A stretch of DNA of 58,408 bases from DTLA01 sp034436295. GTDB taxonomy: Bacteria; Chloroflexota; Anaerolineae; DTLA01. Position 1 is the stretch's first letter. The number at the start of each line of letters is the position of its first letter. This document shows positions 30,200 to 39,481 of the stretch, in pieces. The position numbers were made by a program, and so were the translations under genes. The stretch spans positions 1 through 58,408 of the forward strand of contig DAOTVT010000040.1 of assembly GCA_034436295.1 (NCBI GenBank), read 5' to 3'. The notes beneath the pieces are model-generated. The model was not told where the DNA came from, did not search any database, and saw nothing but the letters and a program-made list of their open reading frames with translations.

Positions 30200-31621
30200 T
30201 CAGTCCCGCGCCAGGCGCTGGAGCAGGCTGCCGTCCGGGCCGTACATCTCAATCACGATGGGCATGGCCCCGATGGCGTGGGTGGAGCACGACAGGCACG
30301 GGTCGTGGGCGCGAATGGCGGCCTCCACGCGGTTGAGCATGCCTTCGGTCAGTTTCTTCCCGTCCACGAAGGCCTTGGCCACCATTTCCACCGACTTGCT
30401 CATGGCCCAGTTGTTGTGGCCGGTGGCCACGATAAGGTTCACCTTCGTGAGCATGCCGTTGGCGTCGGTCTTGTAGTGGTGGAACAGGGTCCCGCGTGGG
30501 GCCTCCACGCACCCGACGCCTTCGCCCACCAACCCCGTGGAATCCGCGAGGATGTCCGTGGACAGGATGTCGGGATCCAGCAGAATCTCCTTGGCGCGCT
30601 CAATGGCGTACAGGTCCTCAATGAGGCGAGCGTAGTGGAACCACAGCGTGCCTTCCACGGGCTTGCCGCCGTTGATGGATTTCCAGACCTTGAATTCCTC
30701 GGCGGCCATCGGCGTATTGATTTTCGTGGCGGCGTTGAGCCGACCCAGCGGGCCCACGCGGTAGGTGCCGTTGGGCCATCCCATCTTGCGGTAGAAGGGG
30801 AACTTCAGGTAGGACCAGTCTTCCACGTGTTCGCCGATGTAGGTGAGATAGTCCTGCGGGTCAAACTCCTCCAGTTTTCTGCCGTCCTTGTCCACCAGTC
30901 GCACCTTGCCGTCGTACAATTGCAGGCCGCCCTCCTCGTCCACCAGGCCCATGTAGGACGACGGGAACACCGCGAACCGGTTGATGAGGTCCATGTTGGC
31001 CTCGCACCACTGCTTGGCGATGGCCAGGCCGGTCTTGATGACCTCGGTCATCTCGTCAATCTGGGCGAGGATGGCATCGCGGTTTTGCACGGAAAGGGGA
31101 GCATTGACGCCGCCGGGCACGGCGAACACGGGATGCACCCGCTTGCCGCCCAGGCGCTTGATGATGTCCTGGCCGAACCCGCGCAGGCGCACCGCCTTGA
31201 GCGCCAGTTCGGGATTGGCCTGAACGATGCCGACGACATTCCGGATGGCCGGATCTGCGTCAAAGCCGAGCAAGAGGTCCGGCCCAGCCAGTTCAAAGAA
31301 GTGCATGGAGTGGGACTGAATGACCTGGCCCATGTGCATCAGTTCGCGCAGGAGACTGGCGGTGCGCGGAGGCTTCGCTCCCGCTACAACATCGCACGCC
31401 TTGGCCGACGCCAGGTGATGGCTGACGGGGCAAATGCCGCAGATGCGCGGGGTGATCTGCGTCATCTCAAAGAAGGGCCGCCCTTCCGAAAACTTCTCAA
31501 ATCCGCGCCATTCGTTCACATGGAAGAACGCCCTCTCCACCTTGCCGGCGTCGTCCAGATGGATCGTTACTTTGGCGTGGCCCTCAATTCGCGTTACAGG
31601 CTCTATCGTGATCTTTTGCAT
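30200..31621 (-). CDS. hoxH: NiFe hydrogenase large subunit (group 3, HoxH-like)
   Basis: The 473-residue large subunit binds the NiFe(CN)2CO centre that makes or oxidises H2. The N-terminal motif is RICGICPVSHH (RxCGxC) near residue 61 and the C-terminal one is DPCLSCSTHA, giving the four cysteine ligands. After the final His there is a roughly 25-residue extension, the substrate of the maturation protease. No Tat or membrane features are present, and the small subunit lacks a signal peptide, so the enzyme is cytosolic, as in groups 3b-3d. ATG 31621 has AAGGAGCGCAACC upstream; an extra 15 codons upstream are dismissed. Confidence 0.93.
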   Translation of the reverse strand: MQKITIEPVTRIEGHAKVTIHLDDAGKVERAFFHVNEWRGFEKFSEGRPFFEMTQITPRICGICPVSHHLASAKACDVVAGAKPPRTASLLRELMHMGQVIQSHSMHFFELAGPDLLLGFDADPAIRNVVGIVQANPELALKAVRLRGFGQDIIKRLGGKRVHPVFAVPGGVNAPLSVQNRDAILAQIDEMTEVIKTGLAIAKQWCEANMDLINRFAVFPSSYMGLVDEEGGLQLYDGKVRLVDKDGRKLEEFDPQDYLTYIGEHVEDWSYLKFPFYRKMGWPNGTYRVGPLGRLNAATKINTPMAAEEFKVWKSINGGKPVEGTLWFHYARLIEDLYAIERAKEILLDPDILSTDILADSTGLVGEGVGCVEAPRGTLFHHYKTDANGMLTKVNLIVATGHNNWAMSKSVEMVAKAFVDGKKLTEGMLNRVEAAIRAHDPCLSCSTHAIGAMPIVIEMYGPDGSLLQRLARD

Positions 31622-31672
31622 GGTTGCGCTCCTTGTCTGGGTCAAATCCTGAGACCTAGCAGGCATGATGCG

Positions 31673-32212
31673 TCAGTCGTACTTCAGGTTGTCGCCGGTC
31701 AAGACGGGTATCCGGCCTTCCAGCAACTCCGACAGGGCGTAGTAGATGGCGTCGGGCGATGGCGGGCACCCCGGGATATGGATATCCACCTTGACCACCT
31801 GATTGACGGCGCACACGCGAACGGGCGTTCCGAGTTCCTCGGAGCAGGGGATCTTGCCATCCACCGTGCTCTCGGTTTCCACGTAGGCGCGTTTCAGCGC
31901 CTCGTTCATGTCAAAGAAGTTGCGCATGGTTACAATCCCGCCGAACACGGCGCAGTCGCCCAGCGCAATGAGAATCTGGCACCGTTCGCGCATCTGCTTG
32001 GCGACCTCAATGTTGGTGGTGTTGGAGATGGCGCCCGTGAGAATCCCAACCGTAACGCCCTCCTTGGGCGGATGCTTGAGGTCGGTGATGGGAGTGGACG
32101 TGAGTTCAATTTTGTCCAGCAGTTGGACGAGCCGCTCATCCATGTCCAGGACCGACATGTGGCACCCGGCGCAAGCGGCCAGCCAATCGGTTGCAACCTT
32201 GACTTTCGCCAT
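31673..32212 (-). CDS. hoxY: NiFe hydrogenase small subunit (HoxY-like)
   Basis: This 179-residue protein carries one [4Fe-4S] cluster next to the NiFe site: AACAGCHMS near residue 14, GDCAVFGG near 87 and PGCPPSPDAIYYAL near 148 provide the cysteines, the pattern shared with the Nuo 20-kDa subunit. It is short, lacking the C-terminal extra cluster domains and the Tat leader of uptake hydrogenases, which fits the cytosolic HoxY/HydS type. It sits between the NuoG-like gene and the large subunit gene. Confidence 0.93.
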   Translation of the reverse strand: MAKVKVATDWLAACAGCHMSVLDMDERLVQLLDKIELTSTPITDLKHPPKEGVTVGILTGAISNTTNIEVAKQMRERCQILIALGDCAVFGGIVTMRNFFDMNEALKRAYVETESTVDGKIPCSEELGTPVRVCAVNQVVKVDIHIPGCPPSPDAIYYALSELLEGRIPVLTGDNLKYD

Positions 32213-32280
32213 GGATTATCCTCCTTGAAGTCTACCTCTCGTGCGGGATCGGCGCCGCCAACCCCGCACGAGGTCGGCTA

Positions 32281-33996
32281 CTACAGTCTTTCCGCCAGCC
32301 GTGCGAGCACCTCGGCTTCGGTGAGAACGTCCGCGGGCCTGGGCACAGCCGGCCTGACCACCGCTTTGCGCCCGTCCAGCGCGGTGAAGGTACCTTCCTG
32401 CTCGTACCAGAGGGGCGCCGGCAGCACCAGGTCGGCGGTCTCTGCGGCCGCGCTCTTGTAGGCCGCATGCACGACCAGGAATGCGGCTCGCCGGGCTTCC
32501 TTTACCGCATCCTCGGGCAGTTCCTTGTCGCCCAGCAGCAGGTAGAGCACCTTGGCCCCATTGGCGCGCAGGCCGTCTTTCAGCCCCAGTTCCCTGGCCC
32601 TGTAGCCGTTGACGCCCGGGAACAGCGGGATGAATCGGGCCTTGCCGGTGAGCGTCGCCAGTTTGCGCGCATCGGCCCTGTCCAGTTGGCTGCCGTAGAT
32701 GACCACGGGCGCGACGCTCCCCTGGCATATCTTCACGGCCTCCGCAAGTTCGGCCATGGGGAACTTCCTATGCGCGAAGGGGAGCATTCCGTTGGCTCCG
32801 TCGGCCACCACCAGGAGGCGCGCCCCCTTGTCCAGCGCGCGCTTGATGCGGTAGCCGAGCACCCGATGATCGGCGAGCAGGTCGCCGCCGGCCACCAGGA
32901 TGCAGTCGGCCGCGTCCAGGTCGGCCAGAGTTCCGCCCGCCGGCAGGTCCAGTTCCTCCAGGGTCGGCTCCAGCACGCCGACCGTGGCGTGTACCTTGCC
33001 CTGGAAGACCGTGAGGAACGCGCCTAGCGCGTCGTTCAGCGCGTTGCTGGTGGCGTAGGCGGCGGTCTTCTTGCCGTTGTTCCCTTTCGCCCGCGCGACG
33101 AGGACATCCAGCGCCTCATCCCAGGTGATGGGGACAAGAGCGTTGCCCTTGCGGAGCATGGGCGACGTGAGGCGCTCGCGCGTGTCGTAGAGCGGCTCAA
33201 AGCGGCCCGCCACGCACAGCACGCCCTGGTTGGGCGCGTCCCAGTCGCCCTCCACGCGAAGCACGCGGCCGGCGCGGGTAACGATGCTTGTGCCGCAGCC
33301 CACGCTGCAGAATGTGCACGCGCTGGCCGTGTGCTCCACATGGACCTCGCGGCCCATGTACGCGCTCTTGCGGTCAATGAGCGCGCCGGTGGGGCACACC
33401 TGCAGGCACGTCCCGCACGAGACGCAACTGGATTCGCCGAACGGCGCATCCATGTCGGCGCTGATCATGGTCTTGGCCCCGCGGAAGCGGACGCCCAGCG
33501 TGTGGTTGGCCACCAGGTCCGAGCACGCCCGAATGCAGCGCCGGCACAGAATGCAGCGGTTGTGATCCATGATGAAGTACTTGCGCGTGCCATCCACCGG
33601 CATCTTTGGGAAGGGCGTGGGGTAGGTCCAGTGGTCCAGCCCGTACCGGTACGCCATCGCCTGGAGTTCGCAATCGCCGCTCATCTCGCAGTACATGCAG
33701 TAGTGATTGCGCTCGGAGAAGAGCATCTCCAGGACGAACTTGCGCGCCTCCACCGCCTTGGGCGATTCGGTCTCCACCTCCATCCCTTCGGAGATGGGGA
33801 ACGTGCACGCGGGTTGCAACGTGCGCTGCTTGGCCACCTCCACCAGGCAAAGGCGGCACGCGCCGATGTTCGCCAGAGCAGGGTGGTGGCAAAGGGTGGG
33901 GATATCAATCCCCGCCTCTTTCGCTGCGTCCAGCACAGTGATGCCCGGTCGCGCTTGAATCGGCTTTCCGTTGATTTTGATGTTGACGGTTGCCAT
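32281..33996 (-). CDS. NuoG/HydA-like Fe-S subunit with truncated molybdopterin-type domain
   Basis: The 571-residue protein is an electron-wire subunit. In order: a plant-type [2Fe-2S] domain (CHHP...GACRLCLVEV), a His-Cys region (HYCMYCEMSGDCELQ), two [4Fe-4S] motifs (CILCRRCIRAC, CVSCGTCLQVCPTGAL), a fourth cluster motif CTFCSVGCG...GVLC, and a shortened molybdopterin-oxidoreductase-like region up to the end. This layout is that of NuoG and the diaphorase/hydrogenase HydA or HoxU-G subunits; no cofactor role for the remaining domain is implied. ATG 33996 has AAAGGAGGCG upstream. It is downstream of the NuoF-GltD fusion gene. Confidence 0.9.
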   Translation of the reverse strand: MATVNIKINGKPIQARPGITVLDAAKEAGIDIPTLCHHPALANIGACRLCLVEVAKQRTLQPACTFPISEGMEVETESPKAVEARKFVLEMLFSERNHYCMYCEMSGDCELQAMAYRYGLDHWTYPTPFPKMPVDGTRKYFIMDHNRCILCRRCIRACSDLVANHTLGVRFRGAKTMISADMDAPFGESSCVSCGTCLQVCPTGALIDRKSAYMGREVHVEHTASACTFCSVGCGTSIVTRAGRVLRVEGDWDAPNQGVLCVAGRFEPLYDTRERLTSPMLRKGNALVPITWDEALDVLVARAKGNNGKKTAAYATSNALNDALGAFLTVFQGKVHATVGVLEPTLEELDLPAGGTLADLDAADCILVAGGDLLADHRVLGYRIKRALDKGARLLVVADGANGMLPFAHRKFPMAELAEAVKICQGSVAPVVIYGSQLDRADARKLATLTGKARFIPLFPGVNGYRARELGLKDGLRANGAKVLYLLLGDKELPEDAVKEARRAAFLVVHAAYKSAAAETADLVLPAPLWYEQEGTFTALDGRKAVVRPAVPRPADVLTEAEVLARLAERL

Positions 33997-34033
33997 CGGG
34001 CAAATCGCCTCCTTTCTGTGCATCGCGTGAGAA

Positions 34034-37000
34034 TTACGCCCGCGTCTGCGCGGCAACGGCGTCCTTATCGGACTGCGTAACGGCTAGAAGGCCCATGGAC
34101 TCCAGCCATTCCAGGTCGCACCGCAGGCACCGCTTGCATTCCTCGCGGGCGGTCTTTTCGTCAAACCCAAGTTCCACCTCGTCAAAGGAGCGGACCCGTT
34201 GCTCCACGGGCAGTTCGGGCATTTCGGGCCGCTTGGCCTCGGCGTAGTCGTCCATATTGAACATCTGCGGCACCTCATGGTAGGGCGTTACGTACTTGGG
34301 CCGCTCCACCTTCTGGCCCTTGAGGTACGCATCCACGGCCACGGCCACCTTGTTGCCCTGCGCCACGGCCTCTACGACCGTCGCCGGCCCCAGCGCCGCG
34401 TCGCCCGCCGCGAACACGCCCTCGCGGGTTGTCGCCAGGTCGGGCCCGGTGGTGATGGTGCCATCGCGGTTGAAACTGATGTCGCCGCAGGAGTCCAGGC
34501 ACTCCACGGCCAGCGCCTGCCCGATAGCCGGAATCAGCAAGTCCACATCCAGCACGAACTCGGAGCCCTCAATCGGGACGGGCTTGCGGCGGCCGCTGGC
34601 GTCAAACTCGCCCAGTTGCTGCGCCTGCAACTCCACGCCTGTAACGTGATCGGTGCCGATGACGCGCACCGGGTTGGTCAGGAAGTGGAACTGGATGCCC
34701 TCCAGCGCCGCGGCGTGGACCTCGTCCTCCCACGCGGGCATCTCGCCTCGCGTGCGGCGGTAGATGATGTGCACCTTGCTCGCGCCCAGGCGCAGGGCCG
34801 TGCGCGCCGCGTCCACGGCAACCGCGCCGCCGCCCACGACAGCCACCCGCTTGCCCTTCACGTCCGGCTTCTTGCCCAGGGCCACATCCTTCAGGAAGTT
34901 GACGCCGTGGTACACGCCGGGCAGGTCCTCGTTGGGGATGCCCAGTTTGCGGCTCTTGTGCGTGCCGATGGCCAGCACGACGGCGCTGTAGCCCATGCCG
35001 TTCATCAGGTCGTCAAGGGTGAAGTCCTTGCCCATCTCCTGGTTCAAGCGAATCTCCACCCCCGCCCGCTTGATGTTCTCAATCTCAATGTTCAGGATGT
35101 CGCGCGGGAGGCGGTATTCGGGGATGCCGACCGCCATCATGCCGCCCGCCACGGGCAACTTCTCAAAGACGGTTACCGGATAGCCCAACTGGGCCAGGCG
35201 CAGCGCCGCCGTCAGCCCAGCGGGGCCTGCGCCGATGACGGCCACCTTCTTGTCCTTGGGGCCTTCCTTCTTCGGCGGCGTCCACGGGTGATCCTTCTCC
35301 TGGTCGGCCATGAACCGCTTGACCTGGCGCAGCGCCACCGGCTCGTCCACGTCGCCGCGGCGGCACTTCTGCTCGCAGAAGGCCGGGCACACGCGTCCGC
35401 AGATGAGCGGGAACGGGTTGCGTTCGCGGTGAATGTCCAGCGCCTCCTGGTAGCGCCCCTGCGCGGTCAGCGCCACGAAGGCGGGCACGTCCACCTCCGA
35501 CGGGCAGGCGTTGATGCAGCGGGCGCGCACCAGGGCCTTGCACGTTCCGGCGGGGCATTCCTTGTCCAGGATGTGCGCGCGGAACTCGTCCTCAAAATAG
35601 CGCAGGGCGGCCATCACGGGGCCGGGCGTCAACTGGCCCAGGGCGCACAGCGCGCCGGTCTCCATCCCCTTGGCGATTTCGCGAATGGTGTCCAGGTCTT
35701 CCAGTTTGCCGTTGCCCTCGGTAATGCGCGTCAGGATTTCCAGCATCCGCTTGCCGCCGACGCGGCAGGGCACGCACTTGCCGCACGATTCCGCCTGGGC
35801 GAAGGTCAGGAAGAACTTGGAGAACTCCACCATGCAGGTGTCTTCGTCCACGACGATCATGCCGCCCGAACCCATGACGGCGCCCACTTCCTTGAGCGAG
35901 TCAAAGTCCACCTTGACGTTGAGGTGCTGGGCCGGGATGCACCCGCCAAGCGGGCCGCCGGTCTGCACGGCTTTGAACTTCTTGCCCCTGGGGATGCCGC
36001 CGCCGATGTCAAAGATGATCTCGCCCAGGGTGATGCCCATGGGCACCTCCACCAGGCCGGTGTTGTTCACCTTGCCGGTCAGGGCGAAGATGGCCGTGCC
36101 CGGGCTGCGCTTGGCGCCGATGTTGCTGAACCATTCGGCTCCGTTGACGATGATCTGCGGGATGTTGGCGTAACTCTTGACGTTGTTCAGGTTCGTCGGC
36201 TTGCCCCAGAGGCCCGACACAGCGGGGAACGGTGGCCTCGGACGCGGCTCGCCGCGGCGTCCCTCAATGGAGGCGATGAGCGCGGTCTCCTCGCCGCAGA
36301 CGAAAGCGCCCGCGCCTTCCTTGATGTGCAAGTGGAAACTGAAGTCGGTGCCCATGATGTTGTCGCCGAGCAATCCGTACTCCTCGGCCTGGGCGATGGC
36401 CGTCTTCAGCCGCTTGATGGCCAGCGGGTACTCGGCGCGGCAGTAGATGTACCCCTCCTTCGCGCCCACAGCGTACCCGCAGATGATCATGCCCTCAATG
36501 ACGCTGTGGGGGTCGCCCTCCAGGATGGAGCGGTCCATGAACGCGCCCGGGTCGCCCTCGTCGGCGTTGCAGACCACGTACTTGACATCGCCGGGGGCCT
36601 TGGCGGTGAACTCCCACTTGACGCCGGTCAAGAACCCCGCGCCGCCGCGCCCGCGCAGCCCAGACCGCTTGACTTCCTCAATGACCTCTTCGCGGGTCAT
36701 GCTGGTGAGGGCCTTGGACAGGGCTTCGTAGCCGCCCCGCGCGATGTACTCCTCTATCTTCTCGGGGTCAATCATGCCGCAGTTGCGCAAGGCGATGCGA
36801 ATCTGCTTGCTGTAGAACGGAATCTCTTTGTAGAACGGCAGGGCCTTGTGCGTTTCAGGCTCGGTGTACGTGAGCCGCTTGACCACGCGCCCCTTGACCA
36901 GTGTCTCCTCCACGATGGTGGGCACATCGCTGGCCTGCACCTGGCAGTAGAAGATGCCTTCGGGGTAGATGATCATCACGGGCCCCATGGCGCAGAATCC

Positions 37001-37153
37001 GCGGCAGCCGGTGTGCACCAGTCGCACCTCGTCCTGCAGGCCGCGGCGCTTGATCTCCGCCTCCATGGCCGTCATGACCTCTGCCGACCCGGAAGCCGTG
37101 CATCCGGTCCCGCCGCATACCAGCACGTTGGCCCTATAGAATGGTTCGGCCAT
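34034..37153 (-). CDS. NuoF-like NADH/FMN subunit fused to GltD-like FAD/NAD(P) reductase
   Basis: A 1039-residue four-part fusion. Residues 1-110 are a thioredoxin-like [2Fe-2S] domain (CGGTGC, HTGCRGFC). Residues 130-520 are NuoF: RGRGGAGFLTGVKWEF, the FMN/NADH site NADEGDPGAFMDR and the cluster motif ESCGKCVPCRVG. From about 560 comes a cysteine-rich GltD-type N-domain (ICGRVCPAFCEQKC), then the FAD motif VIGAGPAGLTAALRLAQLG and a second nucleotide site VAVVGGGAVAVDAARTA with IIYRRTR, the arginines usual for NADPH. It ends CKRCLRCDLEW. It resembles flavin-bifurcating Nuo/Hyd subunits extended by an NfnB-like module, so it could connect H2, NADH, NADPH and ferredoxin. Confidence 0.9.
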   Translation of the reverse strand: MAEPFYRANVLVCGGTGCTASGSAEVMTAMEAEIKRRGLQDEVRLVHTGCRGFCAMGPVMIIYPEGIFYCQVQASDVPTIVEETLVKGRVVKRLTYTEPETHKALPFYKEIPFYSKQIRIALRNCGMIDPEKIEEYIARGGYEALSKALTSMTREEVIEEVKRSGLRGRGGAGFLTGVKWEFTAKAPGDVKYVVCNADEGDPGAFMDRSILEGDPHSVIEGMIICGYAVGAKEGYIYCRAEYPLAIKRLKTAIAQAEEYGLLGDNIMGTDFSFHLHIKEGAGAFVCGEETALIASIEGRRGEPRPRPPFPAVSGLWGKPTNLNNVKSYANIPQIIVNGAEWFSNIGAKRSPGTAIFALTGKVNNTGLVEVPMGITLGEIIFDIGGGIPRGKKFKAVQTGGPLGGCIPAQHLNVKVDFDSLKEVGAVMGSGGMIVVDEDTCMVEFSKFFLTFAQAESCGKCVPCRVGGKRMLEILTRITEGNGKLEDLDTIREIAKGMETGALCALGQLTPGPVMAALRYFEDEFRAHILDKECPAGTCKALVRARCINACPSEVDVPAFVALTAQGRYQEALDIHRERNPFPLICGRVCPAFCEQKCRRGDVDEPVALRQVKRFMADQEKDHPWTPPKKEGPKDKKVAVIGAGPAGLTAALRLAQLGYPVTVFEKLPVAGGMMAVGIPEYRLPRDILNIEIENIKRAGVEIRLNQEMGKDFTLDDLMNGMGYSAVVLAIGTHKSRKLGIPNEDLPGVYHGVNFLKDVALGKKPDVKGKRVAVVGGGAVAVDAARTALRLGASKVHIIYRRTRGEMPAWEDEVHAAALEGIQFHFLTNPVRVIGTDHVTGVELQAQQLGEFDASGRRKPVPIEGSEFVLDVDLLIPAIGQALAVECLDSCGDISFNRDGTITTGPDLATTREGVFAAGDAALGPATVVEAVAQGNKVAVAVDAYLKGQKVERPKYVTPYHEVPQMFNMDDYAEAKRPEMPELPVEQRVRSFDEVELGFDEKTAREECKRCLRCDLEWLESMGLLAVTQSDKDAVAAQTRA

Positions 37154-37231
37154 ATCGGGTTCCTCCTTGTTCTATACAGTCTACGGTGTAACGCTCATGG
37201 GTGGGTCTCAATCGTTCTCGGTCCGAAACTT

Positions 37232-37615
37232 CTATTGAATCCCCTTGGAGTCCAGGCGGCCCAGCGCCCATTCCTGAACGACGCGGCCGTGAACGAGGTG
37301 CTCCTCAATCAGGCGCGGCACCATGTCGGGGGTTACGTTGGCGTAGGTAACCCTGGGCTTGCCCGCCTGCTCAATGTCCACCAGGGGCTCCTTCGCGCAC
37401 ATGCCGATGCACCCCACCGTCTCCACGTGGGCCTCAATATCCCGCCGCTCCAGTTCCTTCAGGATGGCGTGCATGACATCGCGGGCGCCCGCCGCGATCC
37501 CACACGTGCCCATGCCGATGATGATGCGGGTGCCCGTTTCGGTGCGGACCCTGAGATCCTTCTGGGCCTCCTCGCGGATTCTCTTGAGTTCCTCCAGGCT
37601 TTTGATCTTGGGCAT
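37232..37615 (-). CDS. Thioredoxin-like [2Fe-2S] ferredoxin (HndB-like)
   Basis: This 127-residue protein has a short helical lead (MPKIKSLEELKRIREEAQKD), then the strand RIIIGMGTCGIAAGARDVM and VGCIGMCAKEPLVDIE. It matches the HndB-type small subunit of NADP-reducing hydrogenases. Only three of the usual four cluster cysteines are visible (one in GTCG, two in GCIGMC); the residue five after the first is Gly. That is, from memory, common in HndB-like proteins, and the cluster state is uncertain. Preceded by the HATPase gene and followed by the NuoF-GltD fusion. Confidence 0.85.
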   Translation of the reverse strand: MPKIKSLEELKRIREEAQKDLRVRTETGTRIIIGMGTCGIAAGARDVMHAILKELERRDIEAHVETVGCIGMCAKEPLVDIEQAGKPRVTYANVTPDMVPRLIEEHLVHGRVVQEWALGRLDSKGIQ

Positions 37616-37659
37616 TCTGCCACCTCCTCGCTTTGCCAGTTATCCTTGCGTCAAACGGT

Positions 37660-38220
37660 TTACGACGGTTGAAACGGACCGGCGTGCAGGCTTTCTTCCC
37701 CTTCGCGCAGCGTCTGCAACAGCCACTGCCGCACGGCCGGATGAGTCAGCGGGACGTCTCCCAGTTCGCGCCGCACGTCTGCCGAGTCAAAGGAGAACTC
37801 GGCTTCGCCAACTCGGTGCGTGTAGGCCACATCAACGGGCCGCCCCGACAGGAGAATCGCCATGAGAGCAGACGGCATGTCGCCGAGCGGGGCGCGGTCT
37901 ATGTGGCTATGCCGAAACGTGGCCCTGACGCGCGTCCCCCGGCCCGGCTCCGACTCAATCGTCAGGTCGCCGTCGCAGCGTTGGGCGGCCGCGGCGAACA
38001 GGGGAAGCCCCAGGCCCACGTGGCGGGTCTTCCGCGTCGTGAAGAAGGGGTCCAGCGCGCGCTGGGCCATCTCCTTGTTCATCCCGCGCCCGTTGTCGGC
38101 AACCTCAATGACCAATCGGTCTGCTCCCAAGTCCTCGTCAATGCGCACCTCAATGCGCGTTGCGCATGCCTCTACGGCGTTCTCCATCACATCCAGCACA
38201 TGAAGGGAAAGTTCTCGCAC
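37660..38220 (-). CDS. HATPase_c ATP-binding protein (GHKL family)
   Basis: The 186-residue protein is a stand-alone GHKL ATPase domain with the Bergerat motifs: LDVMENAVEACAT (N box), VADNGRGM (G1), TRHVGLGLPL (G2) and GRGTRVRATF. There is no phospho-accepting His domain or sensor, so it is not a complete histidine kinase; a C-terminal 70-residue segment is unassigned. Such proteins recur inside HydABC-type hydrogenase operons, where they are suspected of regulating enzyme or transcription. It is 2 bases downstream of nuoE. Confidence 0.85.
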   Translation of the reverse strand: MRELSLHVLDVMENAVEACATRIEVRIDEDLGADRLVIEVADNGRGMNKEMAQRALDPFFTTRKTRHVGLGLPLFAAAAQRCDGDLTIESEPGRGTRVRATFRHSHIDRAPLGDMPSALMAILLSGRPVDVAYTHRVGEAEFSFDSADVRRELGDVPLTHPAVRQWLLQTLREGEESLHAGPFQPS

Positions 38221-38222
38221 GC

Positions 38223-38693
38223 CTACTTCAACTCACGGATCGTGCGGATCATCTCCTCGGGCGTCAGGCGGCCATGCACCTTCTCGTTGATGACCGCCAC
38301 CGGCGACAATCCGCAGGAACCCAGACAATAGACCACTTCAAACGTGTACTTGTAGTCGGGCGACGTCTCGCCCGGGCGGAGGCCCAACTCACGCTGCACG
38401 GCGTCAATGATCTTGGCCGCGCCGCGCACATGGCACGCGGTCCCGTCGCACTGGCGGATGATGTACTTCCCGCGCCGCGTGAGGTAGAACTGGGCGTAGA
38501 ACGTTACGACGCCATACACCTGGCTGAGCGGTGTGCGGGTGCGCTCCGCAATGTGTTTGAGCACCTCTGGCGGAAGGTAGCCGAAAATCTCCTGAGCCCG
38601 CTGCAAGATTGGAATCAGGGCCCCTTTGGCTCCGGCGAATTCGTCAATGACCTCGTCCAGCGGCGCCAAGTCCAGGGTTTCGGGTTGGCTCAT
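38223..38693 (-). CDS. nuoE: NuoE/HydC-like [2Fe-2S] subunit
   Basis: This 156-residue subunit passes electrons with the NuoF-like partner. It has the NuoE N-terminal helical domain (LIPILQRAQEIFGYLPPEVL, YGVVTFYAQF) and a thioredoxin-like domain with four cysteines: CDGTAC near 82 and CLGSCG near 122. Length and motifs are canonical. Its position upstream of the HndB-like and NuoF-GltD genes fits a diaphorase of the HydABC type. Confidence 0.93.
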   Translation of the reverse strand: MSQPETLDLAPLDEVIDEFAGAKGALIPILQRAQEIFGYLPPEVLKHIAERTRTPLSQVYGVVTFYAQFYLTRRGKYIIRQCDGTACHVRGAAKIIDAVQRELGLRPGETSPDYKYTFEVVYCLGSCGLSPVAVINEKVHGRLTPEEMIRTIRELK

Positions 38694-38711
38694 GCGACTT
38701 TCCTCCTTGTT

Positions 38712-39470
38712 CTACGATTGGGTTGGGTGCCAGTCCACTGCCACTTTCCGGCCCTCCGCGCCCCGAAGGGCCAGGGAAAGTTCGTAAACGGTCGGCGCAG
38801 CCACTTTGAACAGGGTGCGGTTCTGAATCTCGCTCAACCTGTGCGCATCCCCGTTGACCACCAGCGGCCAGGCCCGCAATTCGGGCCACTGCGAGAAGCC
38901 CTCCTCCGGCTGAAACCTGGACGTAACCTCCAGCGCGTCGGCGCCGAGGTTCGCCGGCACCATGCCCAGGTTCGCCAGCAGGCTGAAGGATGGCCGGTCC
39001 ACGTGCGCCGGTATCGCCAGCCCCCCCAGCGCGTGCACCCGCGCGACGGCCTGCTCCAGGCCGATGTCGGCCGACGCCGCCAGCAGGCGCTCCTCGGTGC
39101 GCACCCATTCGCCATCCGCGTCCACCACGTACTGCGGGCCGAAGAACTCCTCGCGGTTGGCTAGCGGCGGCAGCGCACGCCAGACCTCTGCTTGCCACTG
39201 CCCGCACTGCTCCACCGTGTCAAACAGGCACAGGAGGTGGACTTCCTCGCGGGTCTGGAGTTCCATGCCAGGGAGCACGGCCAGGCCGGTCCCATCGGCT
39301 GCGCGTATGACGGCCTCGGCGTTGGCGCAGGCGTTGTGATCGGTAACCGCGATGATCCCCAGGCCCAGGCGACACGCCCGCCTGATGATGAGCGGCGGGA
39401 TCATCTCCACCTCGGCGCACGCCGAAAGCACCGTGTGAATGTGCAAGTCCGCGAGAAACGGTCGCAGCAT
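38712..39470 (-). CDS. PHP-domain metal-dependent phosphoesterase
   Basis: A 252-residue PHP-family hydrolase. Motif 1 FLADLHIHTVLSACAE, motif 2 IIAVTDHNACAN, PGMELQTREEVHLLCLF and the late AIPAHVDRPSF and VVNGDAHR supply the metal-binding histidines and acids. It resembles the TrpH/YciV branch and polymerase-type PHP domains, which hydrolyse phosphate esters, such as nucleotides. ATG 39470 fits the family start; the ribosome-binding site is weak. PHP proteins are recurrent members of hydrogenase-linked HydABC operons, but their substrate there is unknown. Confidence 0.82.
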   Translation of the reverse strand: MLRPFLADLHIHTVLSACAEVEMIPPLIIRRACRLGLGIIAVTDHNACANAEAVIRAADGTGLAVLPGMELQTREEVHLLCLFDTVEQCGQWQAEVWRALPPLANREEFFGPQYVVDADGEWVRTEERLLAASADIGLEQAVARVHALGGLAIPAHVDRPSFSLLANLGMVPANLGADALEVTSRFQPEEGFSQWPELRAWPLVVNGDAHRLSEIQNRTLFKVAAPTVYELSLALRGAEGRKVAVDWHPTQS

Positions 39471-39481
39471 AAGGTCTGCGG

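Noticed and set aside
34199..37672. Plus-strand open frame of 1157 codons
   Set aside because: It lies opposite the NuoF-GltD gene and its product is His/Leu/Arg-rich without any motif; it is a by-product of high GC codon use.
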